Source: Desulfonema magnum (GTDB lineage: Bacteria; Desulfobacterota; Desulfobacteria; Desulfobacterales; 4be13). Taken from it: a stretch of DNA of 64,000 nt. The position numbers and the translations under genes are program-made. The stretch lies in assembly GCF_017377395.1 (NCBI RefSeq), contig NZ_CP061800.1, forward strand, positions 2,852,001 through 2,916,000, in the 5' to 3' direction. This document shows, one piece after another, positions 1 to 9,100 of this stretch. The first letter of the stretch is position 1. The number at the start of each line of letters is the position of its first letter. A model generated the notes under the pieces. That model had not been told where the DNA came from. It ran no database searches and saw only the letters and a list, made by a program, of their open reading frames with translations.

Positions 1-845
1 CCTTTGGCATCGAGGAACTCAGCAGCCAGGGAACTCCGCCTTCCGGTTCTGCAAATGACAAGAATACCGGTGTCACCGGGCAGTTCCTGATACTTTTCCT
101 GAAACACTCCCGAATCCCAGGGATAGTTAAGAGAATCAGGAATATGGCCGTATTCACCGCACAACTCATCCGGTTCCCTCACGTCAACAAGCATCAGGTT
201 TTCATTCGTATCAATCATGTCTTTTGCTTCCTGCGGCGTAAGACGGGTAACACCTGATGTATGAGTAATATTGACAACACATTCGTCCGTGGATTGCAGT
301 CCCTCCTGGTCTGTGACCGTCAGCTTAAAAGTCAGTGAATCTCCATCCGGAGATACATCCGGGGCAGTAAAAAAAGGCTGAACAGCCCCCGCGTCCGAAA
401 GCATTACCGGAATGCCAAAAGTCTGAGTCCATTCATAAGAGACAATATTCTTATCCGGATCATCGGATTCGGAGCCGTCCAAAGTAACAATATCGCCTTC
501 ACCGACCACCAGATCATGCCCCGCGTCAGCTTCGGGAGAGGCGTTTTCATAAGTTACACTTGTAATAGAATAGTTGCTCTCTTGCAGCGCACTTCTCATT
601 TGTTCGACATTCGTTATCGCATCGTCAAAAACTACGTCAGCAGTAAGATTCCTTGTGTTAATAACCGCATCTGTCACGCCATTAATACCCTCAAGGATAG
701 ACCTTATCCTGGTTGATGCTCCTCAGCCGCCGCATTCGGGAATAACAAGATGTACTGTTCTCTCGGCTGCCAATGCTGACTCCCAGGCAATAAGGCAGAA
801 AAAAACTGTGAGCAGAAAAAGCAACAATGTCCTTGATTTGTTCAT
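1..845 (-). CDS. Predicted selenoprotein: HMA-like domain, PKD domain, rhodanese domain (3' end outside window)
   Basis: Start ATG at 845 is preceded by GGAGGT six bases upstream. A signal peptide (about 23 residues, ending SALAA) leads into an HMA-like ferredoxin fold whose metal loop reads E-C-G-G, then an in-frame TGA at 725-723. Reading this TGA as selenocysteine gives a CxxU motif, and the frame stays open for about 240 more codons to the window edge. After the TGA come the rest of the HMA domain, a PKD-type beta domain (ADAG...GEGDIVTLDGSES) and a rhodanese domain with active-site loop CRTGRRS. A SECIS-like hairpin sits just after the TGA. The role is inferred: an exported sulfur-, selenium- or metal-handling protein. 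The alternative, a pseudogene with a true stop, would not explain the intact downstream frame. The C-terminus is not in the window. Confidence 0.75.
687..713 (-). promoter_or_regulatory. SECIS-like hairpin for selenocysteine insertion
   Basis: Twelve bases after the TGA, the mRNA can fold with a perfect 6-bp stem (AGGAUA/UAUCCU, 710-705 with 699-694), apical loop AGGUC, and a lower ACC/GGU pairing across a 4-base bulge. The loop begins 18 bases after the UGA. From memory, E. coli fdhF has its AGGUCU loop about 17 bases after the UGA. Spacing, stem and loop sequence all fit a bacterial SECIS. The similarity is by eye and no folding program was run. Confidence 0.65.
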
Positions 846-872
846 CATATTACCTCCGTGTTGTTTATTTAA

Positions 873-1108
873 AAATTTCTGATTATAACGGATTTGGGGG
901 AGGCCGGTCAAGCCCTGTAAGGGCGGCATATTTGTAGCAGCAGGTTTGCAAGCCCCCGCCAAGCCCCGTGGGTGCGGCATATTCACCTGGTTGCTACAAA
1001 TATGCCGCCCCCACGGGGCTTGAACGGCCCGGCATGATGAATGCTACAAATATGACGCCCCTACGGGGCTTGGCCAGCCTCCCCCAAATCCGTTATAATC
1101 AGAATTTC
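873..1108. repeat. Family A palindromic element, copy 1
   Basis: Long inverted repeats (core TATAACGGATTTGGGGGAGGC at 884-904 and its complement at 1077-1097) enclose several copies of a short inner module reading roughly GGGGCGGCATATTTGTAGCA in alternating orientation. No coding capacity is seen. It lies directly upstream of the predicted selenoprotein and would be in its leader if transcription starts further upstream. Confidence 0.85.
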
Positions 1109-1263
1109 TTCAATCCCGCTCTTCCCGTCGCTCTTTACATCTTCATCAATGAAAATATCATCGGCATCCCCTTCTGCCAAAATCTGGTTTCTCCATCTCT
1201 GGTTCAGGACAAATTTGGCGGGAGATTCATTCATTGATGATAAAAAAACTTAAAGCCTGAGCC

Positions 1264-1290
1264 GCCGTGGTTGTGGTTGTGGTTGTGGTA
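1264..1290. repeat. Short GTGGTT tandem tract
   Basis: Three to four hexamer units (GGTTGT) just downstream of the PKD-repeat gene. In one minus-strand frame this would encode alternating His-Asn, but that frame has no convincing gene. Confidence 0.5.
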
Positions 1291-1360
1291 AATTCCGCGG
1301 AGCGGTTCGGATTTATCATTCGAACCAGGCCTGCTACAGATCACTCGGATTTGGGACAGC

Positions 1361-2608
1361 CTACCATTCAGCGGTCTTAATAAAGCACCAGCCCGTTCCC
1401 TTTTCAACTCTGATGACACAGGTATCTGTATCTTTCAGATTGTTTTTATTGGTAACTGTCAGTTCAAAAGTGAGCGATTCGTCATCATCCTCGTCATCAA
1501 TATATGGGGCAGTAAACGTGGGCTTATCTGTATCTGATTCTGACAGCGATACCGACGTTCCTGCGGTTTGTCTCCATTTGTAAGTCAGCTCATCCCCGAC
1601 AGAGCCGGACCCGTCCAGCGTGACAGTATTCCCTTCATCCACTGTTTTATCCGGGCCTGCATCTGCTGTGGGAGTGTCCTGTCCTTTCACTTTGACAACA
1701 CAGGTATCAGTATCTTCCAAACTGTTTTTGTCTGTAACCGTCAGCTCAAACGTAAGCGATTTTTCCTCATCATCACCGATGTCCGGGGCAGTAAAACTGG
1801 GCGTATCACTATTTAGGTCGGACAAGGTTACAGAGAGTCCGGCAGTCTGCCGCCATTGATATGTAATCTCATTCCCTGTGGAATCAGACCCGTCCAGCGT
1901 GACGGTCTCTTCCTCATTTATTGTTTTATCAGGCCCGGCATTTGCATGGGGGGGATTTTTGATAATTTTGATGGCACATACATCCGTATCTGTCAGACCA
2001 TCTTTATCGGTAATTGTTAATTGGAAAATAAGGGATTCTTCTTCAGCCTCATCAATATACGGCGAAGTAAACGTGGCGTTAGCTTCATTTGGATTTGACA
2101 GGATAACCGGCTCTCCGTCAATCTGAGTCCATTCATAAGTAATCTCATTTCCAGTGGAACGGGAACCGTCCAGCGTAACCGTGGTCCCCTCGTACACAGT
2201 CTGATCTGATCCGGCATTGGCATTAGGAATAATTTTTTTCACAACCTCAATGATGCATGTATCCTTTTTTGTCAGATCAGTGTTATCAGTAATTCTTAAC
2301 TGGAAAATAAGAGATTCTTCATCATCATCAATGTCCGGAGCAGTAAATATCGGGCGTTCGGCATTCGGGTCTGACAGGCCTGCCATCTCTCCGTCAATCT
2401 GAGTCCACTGGTAAGTAATCTCATTTCCGGTTGAGCCGGACCCGTCCAGTGTGACCTCATCGCCTTCATACACTTTCTGATCATCTCCGGCATCTGCTTT
2501 AAGGGTGATCTGTGTATCACCCTGGGCATACAAAATGAGTGGAAATGATATCACCAAAAATGCTGACAAACAAAAAATAAACTGAAGCACGGTCTTTTTT
2601 TTGAGCAT
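1361..2608 (-). CDS. Exported protein with four PKD-type repeats and a degenerate CFI-box C-terminus
   Basis: 415 residues. Start ATG follows AAAGGA. An N-terminal signal peptide (about 29 residues, ending LYAQG) is followed by four repeats of about 90 residues, each opening ADAG(D/P)D...GxxVTLDGSxSTGNEITYxW and closing LTFxLTVTDxxxLxDTDTCVI. These are PKD/REJ-like Ig-fold spacers seen in secreted and surface proteins. The last residues, GTGWCFIKTAEW, resemble the start of the CFI-box C-terminal motif (usually GGCFIATAAYGS) and then stop at a TAG, so the tail may be truncated. The same PKD type occurs in the selenoprotein just downstream on the same strand. Probably extracellular; no enzymatic domain is visible. 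Confidence 0.8.
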   Translation of the reverse strand: MLKKKTVLQFIFCLSAFLVISFPLILYAQGDTQITLKADAGDDQKVYEGDEVTLDGSGSTGNEITYQWTQIDGEMAGLSDPNAERPIFTAPDIDDDEESLIFQLRITDNTDLTKKDTCIIEVVKKIIPNANAGSDQTVYEGTTVTLDGSRSTGNEITYEWTQIDGEPVILSNPNEANATFTSPYIDEAEEESLIFQLTITDKDGLTDTDVCAIKIIKNPPHANAGPDKTINEEETVTLDGSDSTGNEITYQWRQTAGLSVTLSDLNSDTPSFTAPDIGDDEEKSLTFELTVTDKNSLEDTDTCVVKVKGQDTPTADAGPDKTVDEGNTVTLDGSGSVGDELTYKWRQTAGTSVSLSESDTDKPTFTAPYIDDEDDDESLTFELTVTNKNNLKDTDTCVIRVEKGTGWCFIKTAEW

Positions 2609-2852
2609 GTTTTTCCTTTCTGTTTTTCTCCGGCTTGCTTCCGGATAAAATTAAGTCCCTGTCCATATTTTCCCCGTATCACAGAAAAATTTTCAGGTTG
2701 AAAAATTCCGAATACTGAGAAGTTTTCGAACTGCTGAATATGTTTGTTTCAATTCCCCGGACACAGATGTGTCCACAGGTGAAAGAGGGTGATGGAATCC
2801 TTTTTCCTTGGATTAACAGATATAAATTTAGCTGTAACTGATTTGATATATT

Positions 2853-3170
2853 TCCTGATGATAACGGATTTAGGGGAGGCTGGCAAAGGCATATTCGCAG
2901 CATGATTTACTACAAATATGCCGCCCCTGCGGGGCTTGGAGGGGCAGGCAAACCTGCTGCTGCAAATAAGTATCTAACCATAAGTTTCCGATATCTTCCC
3001 GGGGAAGAAACCCGGCTTTTTTACCGGAAGGATCCGCGGACCGTGACGGAAAAACCCGGGTTTCTCCGCAGTTCGCAAAAAAAAAGATATATAAAAAACT
3101 TTTGATCGGGTACTTATGCCGCCCTTACAGGCATGGTCACAGCCCGCCTCCAAATCTGTTATCATCAGAA
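2853..3170. repeat. Family A palindromic element, copy 2, interrupted by a family B element
   Basis: Left arm CTGATGATAACGGATTTAGGGG near 2855 and right arm ending GTTATCATCAG at 3169 are the family A ends. The inner GGGGCGGCATA-type module is split by a 146-bp family B insertion whose removal restores the usual CAAATATGCCGCC text. Confidence 0.8.
2969..3114. repeat. Family B small inverted-repeat element, copy 1 (TA duplication)
   Basis: Ends read AGTATCTAACCATAA and, inverted, AGTACCCGATC. It is flanked by TA on both sides (2967-2968, 3115-3116). Inside is an inverted pair of AAACCCGGSTTT tracts. A second copy at 28946-29092 has the same ends and also a TA duplication, so this looks like a non-autonomous transposable element. 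Confidence 0.75.
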
Positions 3171-3231
3171 TATTATAAGTTACACCCCGGACAATAAGGG
3201 AAGGGAAACGGTCATACACAGATTCTGAAAA

Positions 3232-4398
3232 TCATACAAACCGGTTCATCAGCTCATCTGTAACCGCGTCAACATTCTCCTCTGTGATTTGAAGCTCGTC
3301 GCAGGTCTTTTCCGCTCTTCTGAGCCGTGCGGGGTCTTCCATATCCCTGATACCGGAGAAAACCCCGATCCGCCGCCCAATCTGATACACGCGCTGACGT
3401 TCCGGATCCATATTCAGAAAAGTTTTCACTATATTGATCATATCTGCTTTGTCATCAGGCAACTTCCCCTCCACATCCTGAAAAAGATTCAGAATGTGGT
3501 CGCTCTTGATCATACTTGTGATGCCATTGAGATTTTCAAGAAACAGAAGAATCTCTTTTGCGGTCATCAGGTCCGTGCATTTTTCAAACCGGCCGGCCTG
3601 ATAATCTTCATACATGGCGGCTCGCCGAGGAATTGCCAGGGTCCGAAGCCGTATGAAATCCGCGTTTATCTGATTTAACGCGTCGGCCGTTTCCAGAGCA
3701 TGTTCCTTGGAAAGCTGTTTTCCCCCAAGCCCCGGCATCACATACTCGGAAAGTTCCATCCCGGCCTTTTTTACCTTTTGCCCGGCCTTGATATGCGTTT
3801 CCTTTGTAACCCCTTTTTTAATCAGTTTGAGAACCTTGTCAGAGCCGGATTCAAGACCAATATGAATCCGGTTCAGACCGGCCTCCCTGATCGCCTTCAG
3901 GTCCTCATCTTTTATCCGTGCGACAGTGTGGGAGCGTGCATATGAGGTGATCCTCTCAACCCAGGGAAATCGCTGTTTCAGGTGCGTCATAATTTCCACC
4001 ATATCCGAAGGCTTTATGATGAGACTGTTCGCGTCCTGGATAAACACGGATTTTAACCCGCCGCCAAGCCACTGAAGCGCGGCATGAAACGCGGGAGATT
4101 CCCCGGGATCTGTGTGTTCCATCACCTTACTGAGTTCCGCGCGATCCATCCGGCCGAATTCATCTGCCAGTTGCCGCAATATCTCCACGTATTTGTGAAC
4201 CGTGTCAATATCCTGTTTGACATGCTCCACCGGACGTAAGGAAAATTTGCTCCTTTTATACACAGGACAAAATGTGCATCGGTTCCACGGGCAGTTCCGG
4301 GTTACCCGTATGAGAAGACTGTACGCTTCGCTGGGAGGTCTTATGGGGCCTTGTTCAAATCCTTTGTAGGGTTCAGGTTTTTTACGTTTCGGACTCAT
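3232..4398 (-). CDS. Radical SAM protein
   Basis: 388 residues, start ATG preceded by AAGGATAG. The cluster motif is C36-x4-C41-x2-C44 (NCPWNRCTFC), the variant spacing found in a group of uncharacterised radical SAM proteins whose cluster loop reads CPWNxCxFC. Further marks of the fold are ITSYARSHTVARI, GLNRIHIGLESGSD (residues about 190-203) and a glycine-rich GLGGK strand. The C-terminal 100 residues are helical. It is cytosolic and binds a 4Fe-4S cluster and S-adenosylmethionine; the substrate is unknown. It stands alone, with repeats on both sides. Confidence 0.85.
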   Translation of the reverse strand: MSPKRKKPEPYKGFEQGPIRPPSEAYSLLIRVTRNCPWNRCTFCPVYKRSKFSLRPVEHVKQDIDTVHKYVEILRQLADEFGRMDRAELSKVMEHTDPGESPAFHAALQWLGGGLKSVFIQDANSLIIKPSDMVEIMTHLKQRFPWVERITSYARSHTVARIKDEDLKAIREAGLNRIHIGLESGSDKVLKLIKKGVTKETHIKAGQKVKKAGMELSEYVMPGLGGKQLSKEHALETADALNQINADFIRLRTLAIPRRAAMYEDYQAGRFEKCTDLMTAKEILLFLENLNGITSMIKSDHILNLFQDVEGKLPDDKADMINIVKTFLNMDPERQRVYQIGRRIGVFSGIRDMEDPARLRRAEKTCDELQITEENVDAVTDELMNRFV

Positions 4399-4457
4399 TT
4401 TAACTATCCTTACTTGTTATGGGTTACTGATCACGAACGGATAAGCAACGGGTAAAG

Positions 4458-4505
4458 TTTTAGGTTTTAGGTGTTAGGTGTTAGGTGTTAGGTGTTAAGT
4501 GTTAG
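4458..4505. repeat. Heptameric tandem array (GGTGTTA)n
   Basis: About six units of a 7-bp repeat GGTGTTA/AGTGTTA, upstream of the radical SAM gene. Same unit as the arrays at 5407, 33632 and 49373. Confidence 0.8.
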
Positions 4506-4550
4506 AAAAAACTGCCGGGCAAATAATTTGTCCGGTATGTGTTTGTTTTC

Positions 4551-4710
4551 TGATGATAACGGATTTTGGGGAGGCCGATACTCGTTTCGACAGGCTCAAC
4601 GAACATTTGTACTTACCGTCCTGCCCCGAAGGCTCCGCCCCCTGAGCCTGTCGAAGGGGGATTTCCGTGTGTTCCGCGGTTTTCCCGGTGCCTCCCCAAA
4701 ATCCGTTATA
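4551..4710. repeat. Family A element, copy 3, with a different inner module
   Basis: The family A arms (TGATGATAACGGATTTTGGGG and CCCCAAAATCCGTTATA) enclose a GTTTCGACAGGCTCAACGA / TGAGCCTGTCGAAGG inverted pair instead of the usual GGCATATTTGTAGCA module. Confidence 0.8.
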
Positions 4711-4720
4711 GGTACTTATT

Positions 4721-5290
4721 TTAGTGCGTTTCCGTCCATAATATTAACTGATGAACTGCTTCGTAAAGATTTTCTGCAATATAATCAGGAAGCATTTTTT
4801 TTTCCGCCAGGATCTTTTCCGCTGTCATTCCATTGCCGGTTCTGACCAGAACAGCACGCCCGCATCCCGCGTTCCGTGCGCATTCAATATCCTTTGCACT
4901 GTCTCCTATCATGCAGGCGTCCGAGAGATCAATGTGATATCTTTTTTGTGCCTGCCGGATCAGTCCTGGTTTCGGCTTTCGGCAGTCACACCCGTCATCA
5001 GGAGCATGGGGGCAGAAAAATATATCCTTTATCTCCCCTCCTCCGGCTCTGACAGCAGCGCTCATCATGGTGTGGATATGTTCAAGTTCCTGCTCTGATA
5101 CCATATGCCGATTTATCACTGACTGATTTGTAATGATAATCGTGATAAACCCGTTTAAAGTCAGTCGGTGTATAGCGGCTATGCTCTCCGGGATAAACTC
5201 AAATTCTGACCAGCTTTTGATATACTCGGGAGAGTCCCGGTTGATGACCCCGTCTCTGTCCAGGAAAACAACTTTTTTCAGCATATTCAT
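4721..5290 (-). CDS. gmhB: D-glycero-D-manno-heptose-1,7-bisphosphate 7-phosphatase (HAD family)
   Basis: 189 residues, the normal length for GmhB. It removes the C7 phosphate of heptose bisphosphate in the pathway to ADP-heptose for the lipopolysaccharide core. HAD motif I is FLDRDGVIN (D11, D13), motif II IITNQS, and motif III KPKPG followed by MIGDSAKDIECA. The zinc loop is C93-P-H95 ... C101-D-C103, typical of GmhB. The ribosome site is weak for the first ATG (5290); an alternative ATG lies two codons on. No other heptose genes are nearby. It indicates a Gram-negative envelope. Confidence 0.9.
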   Translation of the reverse strand: MNMLKKVVFLDRDGVINRDSPEYIKSWSEFEFIPESIAAIHRLTLNGFITIIITNQSVINRHMVSEQELEHIHTMMSAAVRAGGGEIKDIFFCPHAPDDGCDCRKPKPGLIRQAQKRYHIDLSDACMIGDSAKDIECARNAGCGRAVLVRTGNGMTAEKILAEKKMLPDYIAENLYEAVHQLILWTETH

Positions 5291-5296
5291 TTTTTT

Positions 5297-5397
5297 GTTT
5301 ACCGTGAAAATAAATTCTGAAAACCCGGGTTTTTATTTTTTCTGATAGCAAATAGTTTCATAAGCGGGGGTGAAAAAACCGGGTTTTTTATGACCGT
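5297..5397. repeat. Family J palindromic element, copy 1
   Basis: Begins TACCGTGAAAATA, holds an inverted pair AAACCCGGGTTT / AAACCGGGTTTT, and ends near TTTATGACCGTTTAT. It matches the element at 63432-63527 in order and ends. It abuts the gmhB start, which may explain the poor ribosome site there. Confidence 0.6.
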
Positions 5398-5406
5398 TTA
5401 TATGAA

Positions 5407-5436
5407 AGTGTCAGGTGTTAAGTGTTAAGTGTCAGG
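5407..5436. repeat. Heptameric tandem array (GTGTTAA)n
   Basis: Four units of the AGTGTTA/GGTGTTA 7-mer. The rest of 5437-5840 is AT-rich and shows no gene. Confidence 0.7.
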
Positions 5437-5844
5437 AAAAACTATAAAACTTTCATTATTCGTTGTGACCGGCAGGTCATGACCGTTTATTTGATAATAA
5501 TCATCTGATGATTGGTAAGATTAACAGGTTACGGTTTTCAGCGATTCGGGAAATGGTTCCGAAGATTAAGACAGTTTCAATCTGATGAATTTTCCTGTAA
5601 AAGATAAGTCTGGCTATCATATAAAGAGAAAAACATCAAGCTTTTTGATCTCCCTGATGTTGCAGTTTTTTAATGCTCAGAAACCCGGGGAACTGTAATA
5701 TGATTTTAACCTTTTGAAAATTTAATTTTTAAAGACAGAACTGTAAAAAATGATTTTCGGGTGTTAAGGGCATTACTTTTTTTAAAACGCATTGAAATAT
5801 ATATTGTATTATGCCATTATCAATCAGAAATTCAGAGTAAAAAA

Positions 5845-6095
5845 TTCTGATTATAACGAATTTTGGGGAGACCGGTCCGTACCCTGAGCTTGTCGAAGGG
5901 GGCGTTTCGACAAGCTCAACGAGCGGCTTCCGTTTCGACAAGCTCAACGACCGGGGCCGGGCGGATCGGCGGGCAATTTTCGTTTACCCGCCCCGGGCCT
6001 GTCCGATAAGACCTTTCGGAGCATCCGGAACATACGTCTTTTTTCCGTGTGTTCGGCGGTTTTCCCGGGGCCTCCCCAAAATCCGTTATAATCAG
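5845..6095. repeat. Family A element, copy 4, GTTTCGACAAGCTCAACGA type
   Basis: Arms TTCTGATTATAACGAATTTTGGGG and CCCCAAAATCCGTTATAATCAG enclose three copies, in both orientations, of the GTTTCGACAAGCTCAACGA module. It lies about 100 bp upstream of the large exoprotein gene. Confidence 0.85.
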
Positions 6096-6192
6096 CGATA
6101 ATTAAATGTCGTGCGAAGTGTCGGAAGCTCAGGCCAGACTGTTTGACATAACAACAAATTTAAAGAAAACAAACGTGAATAGGAATGCAACA

Positions 6193-9100
6193 ATGAATTA
6201 TCCCGGACAGCTCATCATTACTGTTATTTTATTTATGACCATTACTGTTCCGATCTGTGTCGGCGGAACTCATCCGCAGGGCATAATACTGGACGGAACC
6301 CTCGGCAGTTCCGGAAAACTGAGCCTCCCGGGGCCGGATTATGAAATTAAGGCTGAATTCGGAAAACAGGCCGGGGCAAATCTGTTCCACAGTTTTCAGC
6401 AGTTTAATATTCATAAGCATGAAAGTGCGACCTTTTCCGGACCGGATTCGGTTCAGAACATCATCAGCCGTGTCACTGGCGGAGATTCTTCATGGATTGA
6501 CGGTAAGCTGTGTTCCGCCATTCCCAATGCGGATTTATACCTGCTGAATTCAGCGGGCGTGATGTTCGGGCCGAATGCATCATTAGATTTAAAAGGCTCT
6601 TTTCATGTCAGCACTGCCGATTATCTGCGCGTGGGAGAAAAGGACAAATTTTATGCCGCTTCCCATGAAAGCGATGTGCTGTCTGTCTCAGCGCCGGCTG
6701 CTTTTGGTTTTTTTGATAATGATGTGGCTCCCGTCACTTTGGAGGGCAGGGGACAGATTACCGAACAGGAACGGAACAACAATCCGGCCGGTCTTAATGT
6801 TTCCGAAGGGAAAACCATATCCCTGATCGGAGGAGATATTGAAATAACTAAGGGAACATACTGCAAAACCGGGACTCAGAAAACAGATGACTGGCTGATG
6901 CCTTTATCTGAGCAGGTGACAGATGAAAAAGGCGATCCTGTTCTTGATGATGACGGCACCCCTGTGCTTGTCACTGATGATGACGGTAATCCTGTGCCTG
7001 CATGGAAAACAGAACTCCTGGGGAGCGTCAGCGCACCAGGCGGACAGATTAACATTGCCAGCGTCGCCTCTCCGGGCGAGGTGAAAATTGGAAAGCCGGA
7101 ACCCCGAACCCCGAACCCGGAAACACGCGCACAGGTCTCAAATTTCAGGTTTGAAGTTTCAAAAGGGGGAAAGATAACGATTTCTGACAAATCCCTCATA
7201 GATGTAAGCGGAAACGGCTCAGGAAGCATTTTCATCCGGGGCGGACAATTTGTCACAGAAGACAGCGCTGTTCATGCCCGGACTTTGGGAGACGGACATG
7301 GCGGCGAAGTTGATCTCCGGGTTGACGATCTGTTTCTCATCCGGGGTGCTGAGATAGATGTCAGTACCGAAGGGTCAGGCCGTGGTTCGGATATTAAAAT
7401 TCAAGCCTCGGGTTCGGCTGTTTTTTCCGGGGAAAACAGCGCGACAGACATCAGCAGAATTCATGTCTGGGCCAACGACAAGGATAAAGACGCCGGAGAC
7501 TCGGGAAAACTTTTAATCGAAGCAAATGACATATCATTCACAAACGGTGCCTATGTCAGTACCAATTCATTCGGATACGGGAGGGGCGGCGATATCACCT
7601 TTAAAGCCGCAGAATCTGTCACTTTCTCCAAAGAGGCAATACTGAACAGCAAACGATGGCCCTGCTATATCAGCATAGCAGCTATCGGTGCCGGAGATGC
7701 CGGAAATCTTTCAATCGAAGCAAAAGACATATCCTTCCGGGAGGGGGCTTATATCGGTGCCTATTCATATGTCGGGGGAACAACGGGAGATGTGACACTC
7801 AGGGCATCCGAATCCATTGCTTTTTCCGATAAGGACAGCAACAGTTATGTTGATGTCAAATCCATCCTGGCTACCGCAAATAGCGGGGTCCGTGCAGGAA
7901 ATCTTTCTCTTGAAGCGCAAAATGTCTCATTTACAGACGGTGCCTCTGTTTCCGGGCAAACAAGCGGAACATGCGACGGCGGCAATGTGACGATCAGGGC
8001 TTCCGAATCTGTCACCATTTCCGGTGAAAACAACTGGGGGAATGTCAGCAAAATAGCGGTTGGCACTTCCGGCAAAGCAGAGGGTGCGGGGGATGCAGGA
8101 TACATCCTCATCAAAGCAAAAAATGTTTCATTCACAGGGGGGGCCGATATTTCCACTTCATCAGACGGAAGAGGCAGGGCCGGAGATATATCTATCATTG
8201 CTTCCGAGTCAGTTCTCATTGCCGGTGAGGGGTCAAAAGATAATATCAGCGGAATTTATTCCGGATCGAAATGCAGAGAATCTTATGCCGGAGATGCCGG
8301 AAAAATTAATATTACAGCACAGAAGCTGACTCTTTCCGATAAAGGCAGAATATCCACATCAGGCAGCGGCGGCAAAGCAGGCGATATCAGCCTGAATGTC
8401 GGGCAGTTTCAGACTGACACGGGCGCTTCCGTGTCTTCGGAAAACACATATCTGAATACTCATAAATTTTCTGATATCCCGGAACGAGACGATCATATCC
8501 TTATACCGGGCGATGTGATTGAAGTTAAAGATGTGGGGGACGGAAGGGAAGGAAGGTACATCTATACGGGCAAAGAGATGATCGGATTCAATACAAGCCA
8601 TACGATTTCGGATATCACGGAATTAGACAAACTTGACGATCAGTATGCTGTTTCAGAAGGAGACCTGGCCGAGCTTGCCGATGCCGGGGGACTGAGGCGA
8701 TTTTTCTATGTGTATGATGCTTACTATAACGTGAAAAAATGGGTCGAATTCGGAGATGATCATACCGTTGTCTTACCTGACATGACGAAACTGGATGAGG
8801 CCACAGGCTGGTTTGACGCTGAAAATCCCCCTTATTCATCAGGAGATGTGATCAGGGTGGAGGATGCCGGGGACGGGAAATCAGCTACTTTTATCTATGC
8901 CTGCATAGATATCCCTCTCAGGGAGAAAACATGGGTAAGAGCTGTAAGATTCAACCATTTTACTGTTGACGATATCACGGCGTTAAATGAACTCTCCGAA
9001 AAATTCTTTATGACAGACGGGGATGTGGTTACAGTTAAGGATTCCGGCAATGGGACGGACTCACGCTTTCTCCGCCAACCCGATGAATGGATAGAATTCA

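Noticed and set aside
1231..1419. His-Asn repeat peptide frame downstream of the PKD protein
   Set aside because: Product of a GTGGTT tandem tract, no ribosome site, and overlaps the end of the real gene in another frame.
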